A stretch of 64,000 nucleotides of DNA from Siccirubricoccus soli (GTDB taxonomy: Bacteria > Pseudomonadota > Alphaproteobacteria > Acetobacterales > Acetobacteraceae). Position numbers and translations under genes: made by a program. Positions 35,096 through 44,020 of this stretch are shown here, in pieces (position 1 is the stretch's first letter; every line of letters begins with the position of its first letter). The notes beneath the pieces are model-generated. The model ran no database searches and had not been told where the DNA came from. It saw only the letters and a list, made by a program, of their open reading frames with translations. The stretch is from the NCBI RefSeq assembly GCF_024178315.1, contig NZ_JAMZIK010000096.1, forward strand, positions 1-64,000, in the 5' to 3' direction.

Positions 35096-36219
35096 AGCGC
35101 CATTCCCATCAGCTCGGCGATGCGGGGCGTGGCCTTCAGCCCGCTTCCGGTCAGCACCACCACCGTCTTCTCCTCCGGGTTGATGGTCCCGGCCTGCAGC
35201 AGCTTGGCGAAGGCCGCCGCCGCCTGGGCGCTGGTCGGCTCCACATAGATGCCGCTCAGCGCCAGGTCGCGCGTCGCGCCGGCAATCTCGGCCTCAGAGA
35301 GCATCACCGCCCCGCCCAGGCTCTGCCGCAGCACGCCGAGGCATTCCGCCATGCGCAGCGGCTGGGCGATGGCCGTGCCCTCCGCCAGGGTCGGTTGCGG
35401 CGCCACCGGCTCCAGCCCCAGGAATGCCCGCGCGATGGGCGCGCAATGCGCCGGCTGGGCGGCGAAGATGCGCGGCATGCGGCCGATCTGCCCGGCCGCC
35501 AGCAGCTCATGGAAGCCGATGCCGCAGCCGAGGACGTTGGAGCCGGCGCCGCAGGGCACGATGACGTTGTCCGGCGCCTGGAAGCCCAGATCCTCCCACA
35601 GCTCATAGGCCAGCGTCTTGGTGCCCTGCAGGAAGAAGGGGTGCCAGTTGTGGGAGGCGTAGAAGATGTTGGCGCTCTCCCGCAGCGCGGCATCGGCGCA
35701 GTCCTGACGGCTGCCCGGGACCAGCTCGATCTCCGCCCCCGCGGCGCGGTTCTGCACCGTCTTGGTCGGGGAGGTGCTGGCGGGAACCATGATCTTCGCC
35801 CGCATCCCGCCCGCCGCCGCATAGGTGGCGATGGCGGCGCCGCCATTGCCGGAGCTGTCCTCCAGCACCGCCTGCACCCCCTGGGCCCGCAGCAGGGAGA
35901 GCATGACCGAGGCGCCGCGATCCTTGAAGCTGCCGCTCGGCATCAGCCATTCGCATTTCAGCAACGCGGTCGCGCCGGCCACCTCCCGCGGCACCAGCGG
36001 GGTGCAGCCCTCGCCCAGGGTGATCGGCTCGCCGGCCAAAGGCGGCAGGGCGCCGCGGTAGCGCCAGAGGCTGCGCGTGCCGCGGTCGATCCGCTCCGGC
36101 GTCAGGCCGGGCAGCTCGGTCAGCAGCAGCGGCTCCTGTGCGTCCCCGCACCAGCGGGGCGGGTCCAGCTTCCAGGTGCGACCGCTGCGGGGGTCGAGAT
36201 AGGCAAGGGGCTCGAGCAT
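35092..36219 (-). CDS. Threonine synthase-like PLP lyase
   Basis: A 375-residue fold-type II PLP enzyme starting MLEPLAYLDPRSGRTW. The PLP lysine is in MPSGSFKDRGASVM, the phosphate-binding region is EDSSGNGGAAIATYAA, and the C terminus has VVLTGSGLKA. It resembles threonine synthase, but the short N-terminal region and the coupling to a DSD1-fold enzyme allow a threonine/diaminopropionate-type lyase instead. Divergent from the M20 peptidase gene by 45 bp. Confidence 0.8.
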   Translation of the reverse strand: MLEPLAYLDPRSGRTWKLDPPRWCGDAQEPLLLTELPGLTPERIDRGTRSLWRYRGALPPLAGEPITLGEGCTPLVPREVAGATALLKCEWLMPSGSFKDRGASVMLSLLRAQGVQAVLEDSSGNGGAAIATYAAAGGMRAKIMVPASTSPTKTVQNRAAGAEIELVPGSRQDCADAALRESANIFYASHNWHPFFLQGTKTLAYELWEDLGFQAPDNVIVPCGAGSNVLGCGIGFHELLAAGQIGRMPRIFAAQPAHCAPIARAFLGLEPVAPQPTLAEGTAIAQPLRMAECLGVLRQSLGGAVMLSEAEIAGATRDLALSGIYVEPTSAQAAAAFAKLLQAGTINPEEKTVVVLTGSGLKATPRIAELMGMAL

Positions 36220-36264
36220 GCGCCGAGACTTGCCCTTTGCGATGCCGCCCGGCAAGGCTCTGCC

Positions 36265-37359
36265 ATGACCGAAACCGATATCGCCCGCCTGACCGCCGAG
36301 CTGGTGGCCATCGACAGCCGCAGCTCCGTCTCCAACCTCGCCATCGCCGAGCGGATCGAGGCCGAGCTGCCGGGCTTCGGGATCGAGCGGCTGGACTACC
36401 GGGATGCCGCCGGGGTGGCGAAGCGGGCGCTGATCGCCCATCGCGGCCCGAAGGGCGGCTATGCCCTCTCCGGCCATATGGACACGGTGCCGGAGACCGG
36501 CTGGACCGAGGACCCCTGGACCCCGCGGATCGACGGCCAGGGCGTGCTGCACGGTCTCGGCAGCGTGGACATGAAGGGGGCGGTCGCGGCCTGCATCCTG
36601 GCCGCCCGGAGCGTGCCGGAGGGCGTGCCGGCCACCCTGCTGATCACCACCGACGAGGAAACCACGAAGGACGGCGCCCGCGCCATCGCCGCCAGCGAGC
36701 TGGCCCGCTCCCTCGGCCTCAAGGGCATCGTGGTGGCGGAGCCGACCGGCCTCGCGCCGGTGCGCGGCCACCGCTCCTCGGTCAACATCACGGCGACGGC
36801 GCGCGGGGTGCAGGCGCATTCCTCCACCGGCCAGGGGGTGAACGCCAATTGGGCGCTGATCCCCTTCCTGGCCGAGATGCGGGAGATCCACGCGACGCTG
36901 CGCCACGCGCCGGAATGGCAGGACCCCGCCTACGACCCGCCCTTCTCCGATTTCAACTTGGTCATCGGCAATCACGGCACGGCCGTGAATGTGAACGTCC
37001 CGCTCGCCACCTGCCGGATCAAGTACCGCTCCAGCCATTCCCGTCCGCCCGCGGCGATCCTGGAGCGGGTGAAGGCCGCCGCCGAGCGCGCCGGGGTGGA
37101 GCTGGCGCTGCGCGCGGAGGGCCCGCCACCGGAACTGCCGGCGGAGCACCCGCTGATTCGCCTGGCGAGCGAGCTCTCCGGCCAGCCCGCCGGCACCGCG
37201 CCTTATGGCACCGATGCGTCGGAGCTCTCAGCGCTGGCGCCCTGCGTCATCCTCGGCCCCGGCAGCATCGCCACGGCGCATACGCCACGGGAATGCGTGG
37301 CTGTGGCGGAGCTGACGGCGGCGGTGCCGCTCTTCGCCCGCCTCCTTGCCAGCGCGTGA
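36265..37359 (+). CDS. M20-family peptidase/deacylase (ArgE/DapE/CPG2 type)
   Basis: A 364-residue dizinc hydrolase. Motifs in order: SGHMDTVPE (first zinc His-Asp), GLGSVDMKGAVAA (bridging Asp), TTDEETT (catalytic Glu-Glu), VAEPTG, and a C-terminal TAHTPRECV supplying the last His. The lid domain lies between ~170 and 280. It cleaves an amide of an amino acid, but the substrate cannot be told. It starts 45 bp from the divergent threonine-synthase-like gene. Confidence 0.9.
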   Translation: MTETDIARLTAELVAIDSRSSVSNLAIAERIEAELPGFGIERLDYRDAAGVAKRALIAHRGPKGGYALSGHMDTVPETGWTEDPWTPRIDGQGVLHGLGSVDMKGAVAACILAARSVPEGVPATLLITTDEETTKDGARAIAASELARSLGLKGIVVAEPTGLAPVRGHRSSVNITATARGVQAHSSTGQGVNANWALIPFLAEMREIHATLRHAPEWQDPAYDPPFSDFNLVIGNHGTAVNVNVPLATCRIKYRSSHSRPPAAILERVKAAAERAGVELALRAEGPPPELPAEHPLIRLASELSGQPAGTAPYGTDASELSALAPCVILGPGSIATAHTPRECVAVAELTAAVPLFARLLASA

Positions 37360-37499
37360 GGCCTCGCCGGCAAGTGATGAAAGTCGCCGCATACTTGCCG
37401 CAAGCATTTGTAACGAGACCGACGAAACGCGGAAGGGTGTCCCATGTTAGGAAAAATCCCGCTCGGACACCCCTCCGAGCCATGAGAAGACGACACGCC

Positions 37500-38051
37500 A
37501 TGATCCGTACCCCCACCCTTCGCTCCCTGGCCGGCCTCGCGCTGCTGGCGCCGCTGGGCCTCGCCGCCTGCACCGTGGCGCCGCCCACCGGGCCGCAGGT
37601 GCTGGCCATGCCCCCTGCCGGGAAGAACCTTGCCGTCTTCCAGGGCGAAGATGCGCAGTGCCGCAACTACGCCTCCGCCAGCATCGGCAATGCCGACCCG
37701 GCGCAGGCGGCGAATCAGTCGGCGATCGGCAGCGCCGCGGTCGGCACCGCGCTCGGTGCCGCGGCCGGTGCGCTGATCGGCTCCGCCACCGGTAATTTCG
37801 GCGCGGGCGCGGCGATCGGCGCCGGCACCGGGCTGGTCGGCGGCTCGCTGGTCGGCGGCGGCAATGCCCGGTCCTCGGCCGGTGCGCTGCAGCAGCGCTA
37901 CGACACCGCCTATGCGCAATGCATGGCGAGCCTCGGCAACCAGCTCCAGGCGCCGGTCGGCACAGTGGGCTATGGCTATCCGGCGGCGGCGCCGTACTAC
38001 GCGCCCTCCGGCGTTTCGGTCGGCGTTGGGTACGGGCGCGGCTACTGGTAG
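37500..38051 (+). CDS. Glycine-zipper lipoprotein
   Basis: A 183-residue protein. The signal MIRTPTLRSLAGLALLAPLGLAAC ends in a lipobox LAAC, so it should be an outer-membrane lipoprotein. Residues ~75-125 are a glycine zipper (ALGAAAGALIGSATGNFGAG...GTGLVGGSLVGGG). The tail is Tyr/Gly/Pro-rich. An in-frame ATG at 37482 would add six residues. It belongs to the broad group of YMGG-like glycine-zipper envelope proteins with no proven activity. Confidence 0.85.
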   Translation: MIRTPTLRSLAGLALLAPLGLAACTVAPPTGPQVLAMPPAGKNLAVFQGEDAQCRNYASASIGNADPAQAANQSAIGSAAVGTALGAAAGALIGSATGNFGAGAAIGAGTGLVGGSLVGGGNARSSAGALQQRYDTAYAQCMASLGNQLQAPVGTVGYGYPAAAPYYAPSGVSVGVGYGRGYW

Positions 38052-38082
38052 GTCCTGGCGGGCGGGGCTGCCCCGGCGCGGC

Positions 38083-39060
38083 TCACTCCAGCTTCAGGTC
38101 CAGCTCCTTCGCCTTCTGCGCCCAGAAATCGCTTTCCTGCCGCACCGCGGCGGCGAATTCCGCCAGAGGCCGCTCCGGCGCCGGCTCCAGCCCGTCATGC
38201 GCCAGCCGCTCGCGGAATTTCGCCGTGGCGGCGGCGCGCTTCGCCGCGGCGGAGAGCCGCTCGAGCTGCGCCGGCTCCATCCCCGCCGGGGCGAAGACGC
38301 CGTGCCAGCCGGTGATGACGGCGCCGGGCAGCCCGGCCTCGGTCAAGGTCGGCACATCCGGCAGGGTGGCGATGCGCTTCTCCCCGGTGACGGCGATGGC
38401 GCGCAGCTTCCCCTCCCGCACCAGCGGGATGGCGGGGGGCGGGGAGGAAAAATTCATCGTCACCCGCCCCGCCACCACATCCATCAGCGCCGGCGCGGTG
38501 CCGCGATAGGGAACATGCTCCATCTGCACCTTCGCGGCTTCCGAGAAGAGCAGCCCGGCCAGATGGTTGGCATTGCCGACGCCGCCCGAGGAATAGGTCA
38601 GCTCCCCCGCCGGCCGGCTGCGGATGAAGGCCAGCAGCTCCGCCAGGTTCTGCGCCGGCACGTCCGGATGGACGACCAGCAGGTATTGGTAGGAGGAGAC
38701 CTGCGCCACCGGCGCGAGGGCGGTGGCGAGATCGATGCGGTCGCCGCGCTGCAGATGCGGGTTCACCACGATGTTGGTGGAGACGGCGAAGAGCAGGGTG
38801 GTGTCGTCCGGCCGCGCCCGCGCGACGGAGACCGAGCCGACATGCCCCGCAGCGCCGCCGCGATTGTCCACCACCACGGTCTGGTTCAGCTCCGGCGCGA
38901 AGACCTGGGCGAATTCCCGCCCGGTGATGTCCGTGCCGCCGCCCGCCGCATAGGGCACCACCAGCGTCACCGGCCGTGCCGGCTGGGCGAGGGCCCGGGT
39001 GACGGTGCAGGGCGTGGCCAGCAGCGGCGTGGCGAACAGGGCGCGGCGGGGGAGGAGCAT
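38083..39060 (-). CDS. Bug/TctC-family periplasmic receptor
   Basis: A 325-residue protein with signal MLLPRRALFATPLLATPCTVTRALAQ. Family strings: RPVTLVVPYAAGGGTDITGR, DNRGGAAGHVGSVSVARARPDD, VPYRGTAPALMDVVAG. It lies downstream of an SDR gene on the same strand, separated by a pair of long hairpins. Ligand unknown. Confidence 0.9.
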   Translation of the reverse strand: MLLPRRALFATPLLATPCTVTRALAQPARPVTLVVPYAAGGGTDITGREFAQVFAPELNQTVVVDNRGGAAGHVGSVSVARARPDDTTLLFAVSTNIVVNPHLQRGDRIDLATALAPVAQVSSYQYLLVVHPDVPAQNLAELLAFIRSRPAGELTYSSGGVGNANHLAGLLFSEAAKVQMEHVPYRGTAPALMDVVAGRVTMNFSSPPPAIPLVREGKLRAIAVTGEKRIATLPDVPTLTEAGLPGAVITGWHGVFAPAGMEPAQLERLSAAAKRAAATAKFRERLAHDGLEPAPERPLAEFAAAVRQESDFWAQKAKELDLKLE

Positions 39061-39213
39061 GGCAGGGTTCCGGTCGGGAGGCGGTGTGGAGAGTGCGGCG
39101 GCGGGGCAGGGGGCGCAACCGGCGCGCTACCTCATCCTTCCCGCAGGGCGGGAACCCGATGCCGGCCGCGGCTTCGCCGTGGCCGGCTGCGCGAGATCAC
39201 GGGACGCCAGGGG

Positions 39214-39287
39214 CCCCATGACGCCGCGCAGCGGCGTCATGGGGATTGACCGGGGCCCCCGCGGCGTCGCGCAGCGACGCCGCGGGG
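39214..39287 (-). repeat. Double-hairpin element 2 nt after an SDR stop (family 1)
   Basis: Two perfect 14-bp inverted repeats: 39257-39287 (CCCCGCGGCGTCGC, loop 3) and 39214-39244 (CCCCATGACGCCGC, loop 3). On the minus strand the first hairpin begins 2 nt after the stop codon of the SDR gene and is followed by GGGGCCCCGG, as in the copies at 41268 and 52266. It probably ends or stabilises the SDR transcript before the Bug gene. Confidence 0.75.
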
Positions 39288-39288
39288 A

Positions 39289-40023
39289 TCAGAGGCTTGC
39301 CCCGCCATCCACGGCGATCTCGGCGCCGGTGACATAGGCCGCCTCGTCGGAGAGCAGGAACAGCACCACCCGCGCCACATCCTCCGCCGTGCCCATGCGC
39401 CCCAGCGGGATCTGCGACAGCCGCTTCGTCCGCTGCTCGTTGCTCCAGACCTTCACCATCTCCGTGTCGATCGGACCAGGATGCACGGAATTCACCCGGA
39501 TCTGCTTCGGCGCCAGATCCACCGCCGCCGCCTTCGTCATGCCGCGCAGCGCCCATTTGGTGGAGGAATAGGCGATGGCATTCGGCGAGCCGCGCAGCCC
39601 GGCCGTGGAGGAGATGTTGACGATGGAGCCGCCGCCGCCACGCTCCATCACCGGCACCACCGCCTGCATTCCGAGGAAGCAGCCGAGCTGGTTCACCTCG
39701 AAATGCCGCTCCCAATGCGCCGCATCGGTCTGCATCAGGGGCAGCGGCCGGTAGATGCCGGCGTTGTTCACCAGGCCGTGCAGCCCGCCGAACTCCCGCT
39801 CCGCCAGCGCCACCGCCGCCGCCCAGTCCTCGGCCCTCGTTACGTCCTGGCGCAGGAAGCGGGCGGCCGCGCCCAGCTCCGCGGCCAGGGCCTGGCCTTC
39901 GGCCTCCAGCACGTCGCCCAGCACCACCCGGCCGCCCTCGGCGACGATCTGCCGCGCCTCCGCCGCCCCCTGGCCGCGCGCCCCGCCCGAGATCAGCACC
40001 ACCTTGCCGCTGAACCGCGCCAT
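39289..40023 (-). CDS. Short-chain dehydrogenase/reductase
   Basis: A 244-residue classical SDR. Motifs: cofactor loop SGGARGQG, NNAG (LVNNAGIY), catalytic Ser in SSTAGLRG, and YSSTK. The ending VTGAEIAVDGGASL is typical. The start MARFSGKVVLISG has GGGAGGGA upstream. The substrate is unknown. A Bug receptor follows on the same strand, which may point to oxidation of an imported acid or alcohol. Confidence 0.9.
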   Translation of the reverse strand: MARFSGKVVLISGGARGQGAAEARQIVAEGGRVVLGDVLEAEGQALAAELGAAARFLRQDVTRAEDWAAAVALAEREFGGLHGLVNNAGIYRPLPLMQTDAAHWERHFEVNQLGCFLGMQAVVPVMERGGGGSIVNISSTAGLRGSPNAIAYSSTKWALRGMTKAAAVDLAPKQIRVNSVHPGPIDTEMVKVWSNEQRTKRLSQIPLGRMGTAEDVARVVLFLLSDEAAYVTGAEIAVDGGASL

Positions 40024-40537
40024 TCGTCCCTCCCGCTTTCCGAACTCGGGTGCAGGATGGACCAGCCGGCGGCATCCCGCCAAGGAGGGCCCGGATGGCT
40101 CCCCTGCGGATCCTCGCCGTGGCCCTGCGGCTGCACCCCGCATGGCGCGGCCGCGGGATGCCGCGTCGCGGCAGGGGCGCCTGGCCCATGCGCGGCATGG
40201 CCGCGAATCGGTGCGCCGGTTGTCGGCCTGCGAGTCGGAATCCGGCCAGCGTGCCGGGCGACGCCACGCCGCCCTTCGCCGCCGGCCCGCTTCCACCGAG
40301 ATGCCGCTGCGCGCCTTCCTGCAGGCGCCGCAGGCCGACAGGCCGCGCCACCGGCCGGACGAGGTGGCGCTCGAGAGTGTCGTCCTTCACATCCTCTCGC
40401 TGCGGTGAAGCCGCGCTTGATCGAGGCCAAGGTGCGCGGCGCGAAGGCGCTTGATGCTGCACTGCGATCCGCGCTCATTTGGCCCCACCGGCCGGTGCCG
40501 CCGCCCGGCGCGGGGCTGCGAGCAAGGGAGAGGCAAC
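40024..40537. other. 514-bp region between divergent SDR genes, no gene supported
   Basis: Open frames here are Arg/Pro/Ala-rich with no domain. The last 20 bp hold the strong site AGGGAGAGG for phaB. No operator could be recognised. Confidence 0.45.
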
Positions 40538-41260
40538 ATGTCGAGGGTAGCATTGGTCACCGGCGGGCAGCGAGGCATCGGCGCTGCGATCAGCGAGGCC
40601 CTGAAGGCCGCCGGGCGAAAGGTGGTGGCCAGCTATGCCGGCAACGATGCCGCGGCCGCCGCCTTCACCGAGCGCACGGGCATCCCCTGCATCAAATTCG
40701 ACGTGTCGGATTTCGAGCAATGCGCCGCCGCGGTGCAGAAGATCGAGGCCGAGCACGGGCCGATCGAGATCCTGGTGAACAATGCCGGCATCACCCGCGA
40801 CGGCACGATGAAGCGGCTGTCGCGGCAGATGTGGGACGACGTCATCGATACCAATCTCGGCTCCTGCTACAACCTCTGCAAGCTGGTCTGGGACGGGATG
40901 ATGGCGCGGCAATTCGGCCGCATCGTCAATATCGGCAGCATCAACGGCCAGGCCGGGCAGTATGGCCAGGTGAATTACGCCGCGGCGAAATCCGGCATCC
41001 ATGGCTTCACCAAGGCGCTGGCCCAGGAAGGGGCGCGGGCGCATATCACCGTGAACGCCATCGCCCCCGGCTATGTGGATACGGAGATGGTGCGCGCCGT
41101 GCCGCCGGAAGTGCTGGAGAAGATCGTCGCCCGCATCCCGATCGGCCGGCTCGGCCGGGCGGAGGACATCGCGCGCGGCGTCGTCTTCCTCACCGCCGAC
41201 GAGGCCGAGTTCATCACCGGCTCCACCCTCTCCATCAATGGCGGGCAGCATATGTACTAG
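40538..41260 (+). CDS. phaB: Acetoacetyl-CoA reductase (PhaB/PhbB type SDR)
   Basis: A 240-residue SDR with the features of PhaB: TGGQRGIGAAIS, NNAGITRDGTMKRL, IVNIGSINGQAGQYGQVNYAAAKSG and VNAIAPGYVDTEMV, ending GSTLSINGGQHMY. It reduces acetoacetyl-CoA to (R)-3-hydroxybutyryl-CoA with NADPH for polyhydroxybutyrate synthesis. The NGQAGQ and GGQHMY strings are characteristic. No phaA or phaC is in the window. Confidence 0.9.
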   Translation: MSRVALVTGGQRGIGAAISEALKAAGRKVVASYAGNDAAAAAFTERTGIPCIKFDVSDFEQCAAAVQKIEAEHGPIEILVNNAGITRDGTMKRLSRQMWDDVIDTNLGSCYNLCKLVWDGMMARQFGRIVNIGSINGQAGQYGQVNYAAAKSGIHGFTKALAQEGARAHITVNAIAPGYVDTEMVRAVPPEVLEKIVARIPIGRLGRAEDIARGVVFLTADEAEFITGSTLSINGGQHMY

Positions 41261-41267
41261 CATTCCC

Positions 41268-41358
41268 CCCGAAGCTGCTCCGCAGCTCCGTGGGGACCCC
41301 GGATTCGCTTCCGTCCATCGCAGCCTCGCACAGCCTGGAGCGGCGAAGCCGCTTCAGG
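41268..41358 (+). repeat. Bipartite hairpin element after phaB (family 1)
   Basis: Starts ~10 nt after the phaB stop. Hairpin 1 has AGCTGC (41273-41278) and GCAGCT (41282-41287) followed by GGGGACCCCGG. Hairpin 2 at 41334-41358 has CCTGGAGCGG and CCGCTTCAGG, preceded by TCGCACAG. Layout as in the copies at 52266, 55071 and 56818. Confidence 0.75.
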
Positions 41359-41549
41359 CACCGGGCGGCGGGGTTGCGGTTGGGCGCTCGCCGGCCCGGC
41401 ATGGGGTCGCCCGGCGGCAGCGATGCGGGCGCGCGGTTGCAGCCGGCGGTTGCGCCGCCCGGCCCGGCCCAGCATTGTTCTGCCGGGGGATGCGTCGGGA
41501 ACATCGCGGCGGGCCTGCCGTTGCTGGCGGACATGGCAGGAGGCAGCCC

Positions 41550-41780
41550 ATGACCAACAAGCACCCGCAAGGCCCCGCCAACCGCGGTGGCGCCATCGAT
41601 GACGGCGATACGCCGCGCCCGCCGGACGACCTGAAGCGCAACCCCGGCATCGGCAGCAGCAAGGGCGGCGACCGGAAGGAGCTCCTGGCCGGCGACGCCA
41701 CCGAGGAAGGCGACGTGATGAACGACACGACGCGGCAGGGCGGCGTCAATCCCGGCCAGCGCGGCCGCACCAACAAGTAG
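41550..41780 (+). CDS. Small hydrophilic, probably disordered protein
   Basis: A 76-residue protein (MTNKHPQGPANRGGAIDDGD..) with AGGAGG 5-6 nt before the ATG. It is rich in Gly, Asp, Asn, Arg and Pro, without hydrophobic segments; strings such as GSSKGGDRKE and TRQGGVNPGQRGRTNK recall small stress-type disordered proteins, but I do not recognise a family. The good ribosome site and its standing alone with flanking spacers support it as a real gene. Confidence 0.6.
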   Translation: MTNKHPQGPANRGGAIDDGDTPRPPDDLKRNPGIGSSKGGDRKELLAGDATEEGDVMNDTTRQGGVNPGQRGRTNK

Positions 41781-41874
41781 CGCCGGCGGCCATTCGGCGG
41801 CATTCTCCGCCGCCCTGGCGCTTCCCTGCCGTCTGCCGCGGCGGGGAGCGTGCGGGGCAGAGCGGGAGGACGGC

Positions 41875-42540
41875 ATGGCCTATGCGGTGTTCGGCTGGGA
41901 CGGGCAGGATGAGGGTGCCCTGCCTCGGCGGATGGCGGCGCGGGATCGCCACCTCGCCGTCATCACGGAATGGGCGCGGGATGGCCGCCTCGCCTTCGGC
42001 GTGCCGCTCTTCACCGCCGAGGGGAAGATCGCCGGCTCGCTGATGATCCTGGACGTACCGGACCAGGCCGGGCTCGACGCCTATCTGGCGGCGGAGCCCT
42101 TCAACGACCGCACCGATCCGGCGCAGCAGGTCTGGCAGCGGGTGGAGGTGCGGCCCTTCCGCATCGCGCCGCTGCCCTACCGGCCGCTGCCGCAGCCGGG
42201 CACGCCCATGGCCAGCTCCCGCACCCATACGGTCATCCTCGCCCTGGACGGCACCGATCCGGGCGCCGAGCAGCGCCGGCTGGCGGTGCGGGAGGCGCAT
42301 TTCGCCCGCGTCCGGTCCATGGCGGCGGATGGGACGCTCGCCATCGGCGGCGCCATACTCGACCGGCCGGAGGGGAGGATGATCGGCTCCGTCGCCGTCA
42401 TCGCCCGGGACAACGACGCCGCGGCCCAGGCCTGGATGGCGGAGGACCCCTATGTGACGGGCGGGGTCTGGCGTGACGTCACGCTCTACGGCACGCGCTT
42501 TGCGCCGCTGCCCTACCGTCCCCTGCCGGGCGCCGCGTGA
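41875..42540 (+). CDS. Tandem YCII-domain protein
   Basis: A 221-residue protein made of two YCII-like domains (about 1-105 and 113-221). Each has the early RxxHL or RExHF helix and ends RIAPLPYRPLPQPG or RFAPLPYRPLPGAA, so the fusion is an internal duplication. YCII domains have a ferredoxin-like fold with a proposed His-Asp active site; the function is unproven. The stop is overlapped by the start of the next gene. Confidence 0.8.
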   Translation: MAYAVFGWDGQDEGALPRRMAARDRHLAVITEWARDGRLAFGVPLFTAEGKIAGSLMILDVPDQAGLDAYLAAEPFNDRTDPAQQVWQRVEVRPFRIAPLPYRPLPQPGTPMASSRTHTVILALDGTDPGAEQRRLAVREAHFARVRSMAADGTLAIGGAILDRPEGRMIGSVAVIARDNDAAAQAWMAEDPYVTGGVWRDVTLYGTRFAPLPYRPLPGAA

Positions 42541-42926
42541 TGCCGCGCCTCGTCGAATATGCCGAGGCCCCGCCAGAGGTCCGCGCCGTCTTCGACGCCA
42601 TCAAGGCGGCGCGCGGCGTGCCGGATGTGAATAATTTCTGGAAGGCGCTGGCGGTGGACCCGCCCAGCTTGAAGCGTACCTGGGAAAGCCTCAGCGAGGT
42701 GATGGCGCCCGGCGCGCTGGATGCGCGGACGAAGGAGATGCTCTACCTCGCCGCCTCCATGGCCGCCGGCTGCGCCTATTGCACCGCCAGCCACACCGCC
42801 GCCGCCCGCCGTGCCGGCATGGATGAGGCGATGTTCGGCGAGCTGCTGGCGGTGGTCGGCATGGCGGCGGAGACCAACCGCCTGGCCGAGGCGCTGCGCG
42901 TGCCCATCGACCCGGCCTTCGACTGA
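42540..42926 (+). CDS. Carboxymuconolactone decarboxylase-like / AhpD-like protein
   Basis: A 128-residue protein with the AhpD-like redox motif CAYCTASHT (C-x2-C-x3-H) in the helix after LYLAASMAAG. A GTG one codon earlier is an alternative start. Family members act as peroxidase partners or decarboxylases; the substrate is unknown. It is translationally coupled to the YCII gene and to the following esterase gene (TGATG on both sides). Confidence 0.88.
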   Translation: MPRLVEYAEAPPEVRAVFDAIKAARGVPDVNNFWKALAVDPPSLKRTWESLSEVMAPGALDARTKEMLYLAASMAAGCAYCTASHTAAARRAGMDEAMFGELLAVVGMAAETNRLAEALRVPIDPAFD

Positions 42927-43534
42927 TGCGTGACCTGCGGATCTGCTTCCTCGGCGACAGCTTCACCGCCGGCGTCGGGGACGAGACCGGCCTCGGCTGG
43001 GTCGGCCGCGTCACTGCCCAGGCCTGGGCGCGCGGCGTGGCGCTGACCCCCTACAATCTCGGCGTGCGGCGGGACACCAGTGCGGACATGCTGCGCCGGG
43101 CAGGGGCGGAGGTGCTGGCGCGGCTGCTCGGCAATCCCGGCGACGGGCAGGGGCTGGTGCTCTGCTGCGGCGGCAACGACACCACCTTCCTTGACGACGC
43201 GCCGCGGGTGCCGCCCGCGCAGGTGGCGGAGAATGTGCGGGAGATCCTCGCCTGGGGCGCGGCGCGCTGGCCGGTGCTGCTGCTCGGCGTGCCGCCGATC
43301 TGCCATGACGCCGCGCATGATGCCCGGGCGGCGGCGCTGGAACCGGTGCTGGCGGCGGTGGCGGCGGAGCTGGAGGTGCCCTTCCTGCCCCTGCATGCGG
43401 CGCTTGCCGCCACTCCGGCCTGGCGGGCAGGGACGCAGCGCCGCGACGGCGTGCACCCGGATGGCGCCGGCTACGCCGTCCTTGCCGGGCTGGTGGAGGC
43501 CTGGCCCGCCTGGCGCGCCCTGGTGGCCGGATAG
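42926..43534 (+). CDS. SGNH/GDSL-family hydrolase
   Basis: A 202-residue esterase-like protein. Block I is CFLGDSFTAG with the nucleophile Ser, the block III GGND is in CCGGNDTTFL, and block V is RRDGVHPDGAGY with the catalytic Asp-His. There is no signal peptide, so it is cytoplasmic. It is the last gene of a coupled three-gene set with the YCII and AhpD-like genes. Confidence 0.88.
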   Translation: MRDLRICFLGDSFTAGVGDETGLGWVGRVTAQAWARGVALTPYNLGVRRDTSADMLRRAGAEVLARLLGNPGDGQGLVLCCGGNDTTFLDDAPRVPPAQVAENVREILAWGAARWPVLLLGVPPICHDAAHDARAAALEPVLAAVAAELEVPFLPLHAALAATPAWRAGTQRRDGVHPDGAGYAVLAGLVEAWPAWRALVAG

Positions 43535-43572
43535 CCCAAGCTTTCCGCTTGTGATCACAGACTCATGGTTTC

Positions 43573-43594
43573 CAAAGGCCTTTCGGCCTTTGGT
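43573..43594. terminator. Hairpin between convergent genes
   Basis: Perfect 9-bp inverted repeat CCAAAGGCC/GGCCTTTGG with loop TTTC, followed by a smaller GGGGC-AAC-GCCCC. It lies between the SGNH hydrolase gene and the convergent membrane-protein gene, so it probably ends both transcripts. Confidence 0.5.
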
Positions 43595-43622
43595 GGGGGA
43601 GCTTGAGAGGGGCAACGCCCCC

Positions 43623-43964
43623 TCAATCCTTCGCCACCTGCCGCGCCGTCGCCCAGCTCACCACCGAGACCAGCAGCGCCCCCAGCAGCGCCGGCCCGAA
43701 CCCCGCCACCCGGAAGCCGGGCAGCAGCCAAGCCGTCAGGCCGAGCATCGCCGCATTCACCACCAGCAGGAACAGGCCGAAGGTCAGCAGGGTCAGCGGC
43801 AGGGTCAGCAGCACCGCCACCGGCCGCACCAGCGCATTCACCAGGCCGAAGACGAAGGCCGCCAGCAGCAGCGAGCCAAGGCCCCGCACCTCGATCCCCG
43901 GCACGATCTCGGCGGCGATCCAGAGGGCGAAGGCGGTGAGCAGCAGCCGGATCAGGAACCCCAT
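43623..43964 (-). CDS. Four-span membrane protein (phage holin IV / DUF360-like)
   Basis: A 113-residue protein starting MGFLIRLLLTAFALWIAAEIVPGIEV with four hydrophobic segments. The layout and the strings VPGIEV and VNALVRPVAVLLTLPLTLLTFGLFLLVVNA are those of the small family annotated as mycobacterial-type 4-TMS holins, which is widespread in bacterial chromosomes with no lysis role shown. Confidence 0.88.
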   Translation of the reverse strand: MGFLIRLLLTAFALWIAAEIVPGIEVRGLGSLLLAAFVFGLVNALVRPVAVLLTLPLTLLTFGLFLLVVNAAMLGLTAWLLPGFRVAGFGPALLGALLVSVVSWATARQVAKD

Positions 43965-44020
43965 AACCCTCTCGCCCTCGAACACTGCCGGCGGCATAGA
44001 GCAGCCGGCCGGCGGGGGAA

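Noticed and set aside
43623..43964. Prophage remnant because of the holin-like gene
   Set aside because: This four-span family is common in chromosomes; no other phage gene or attachment site is nearby.
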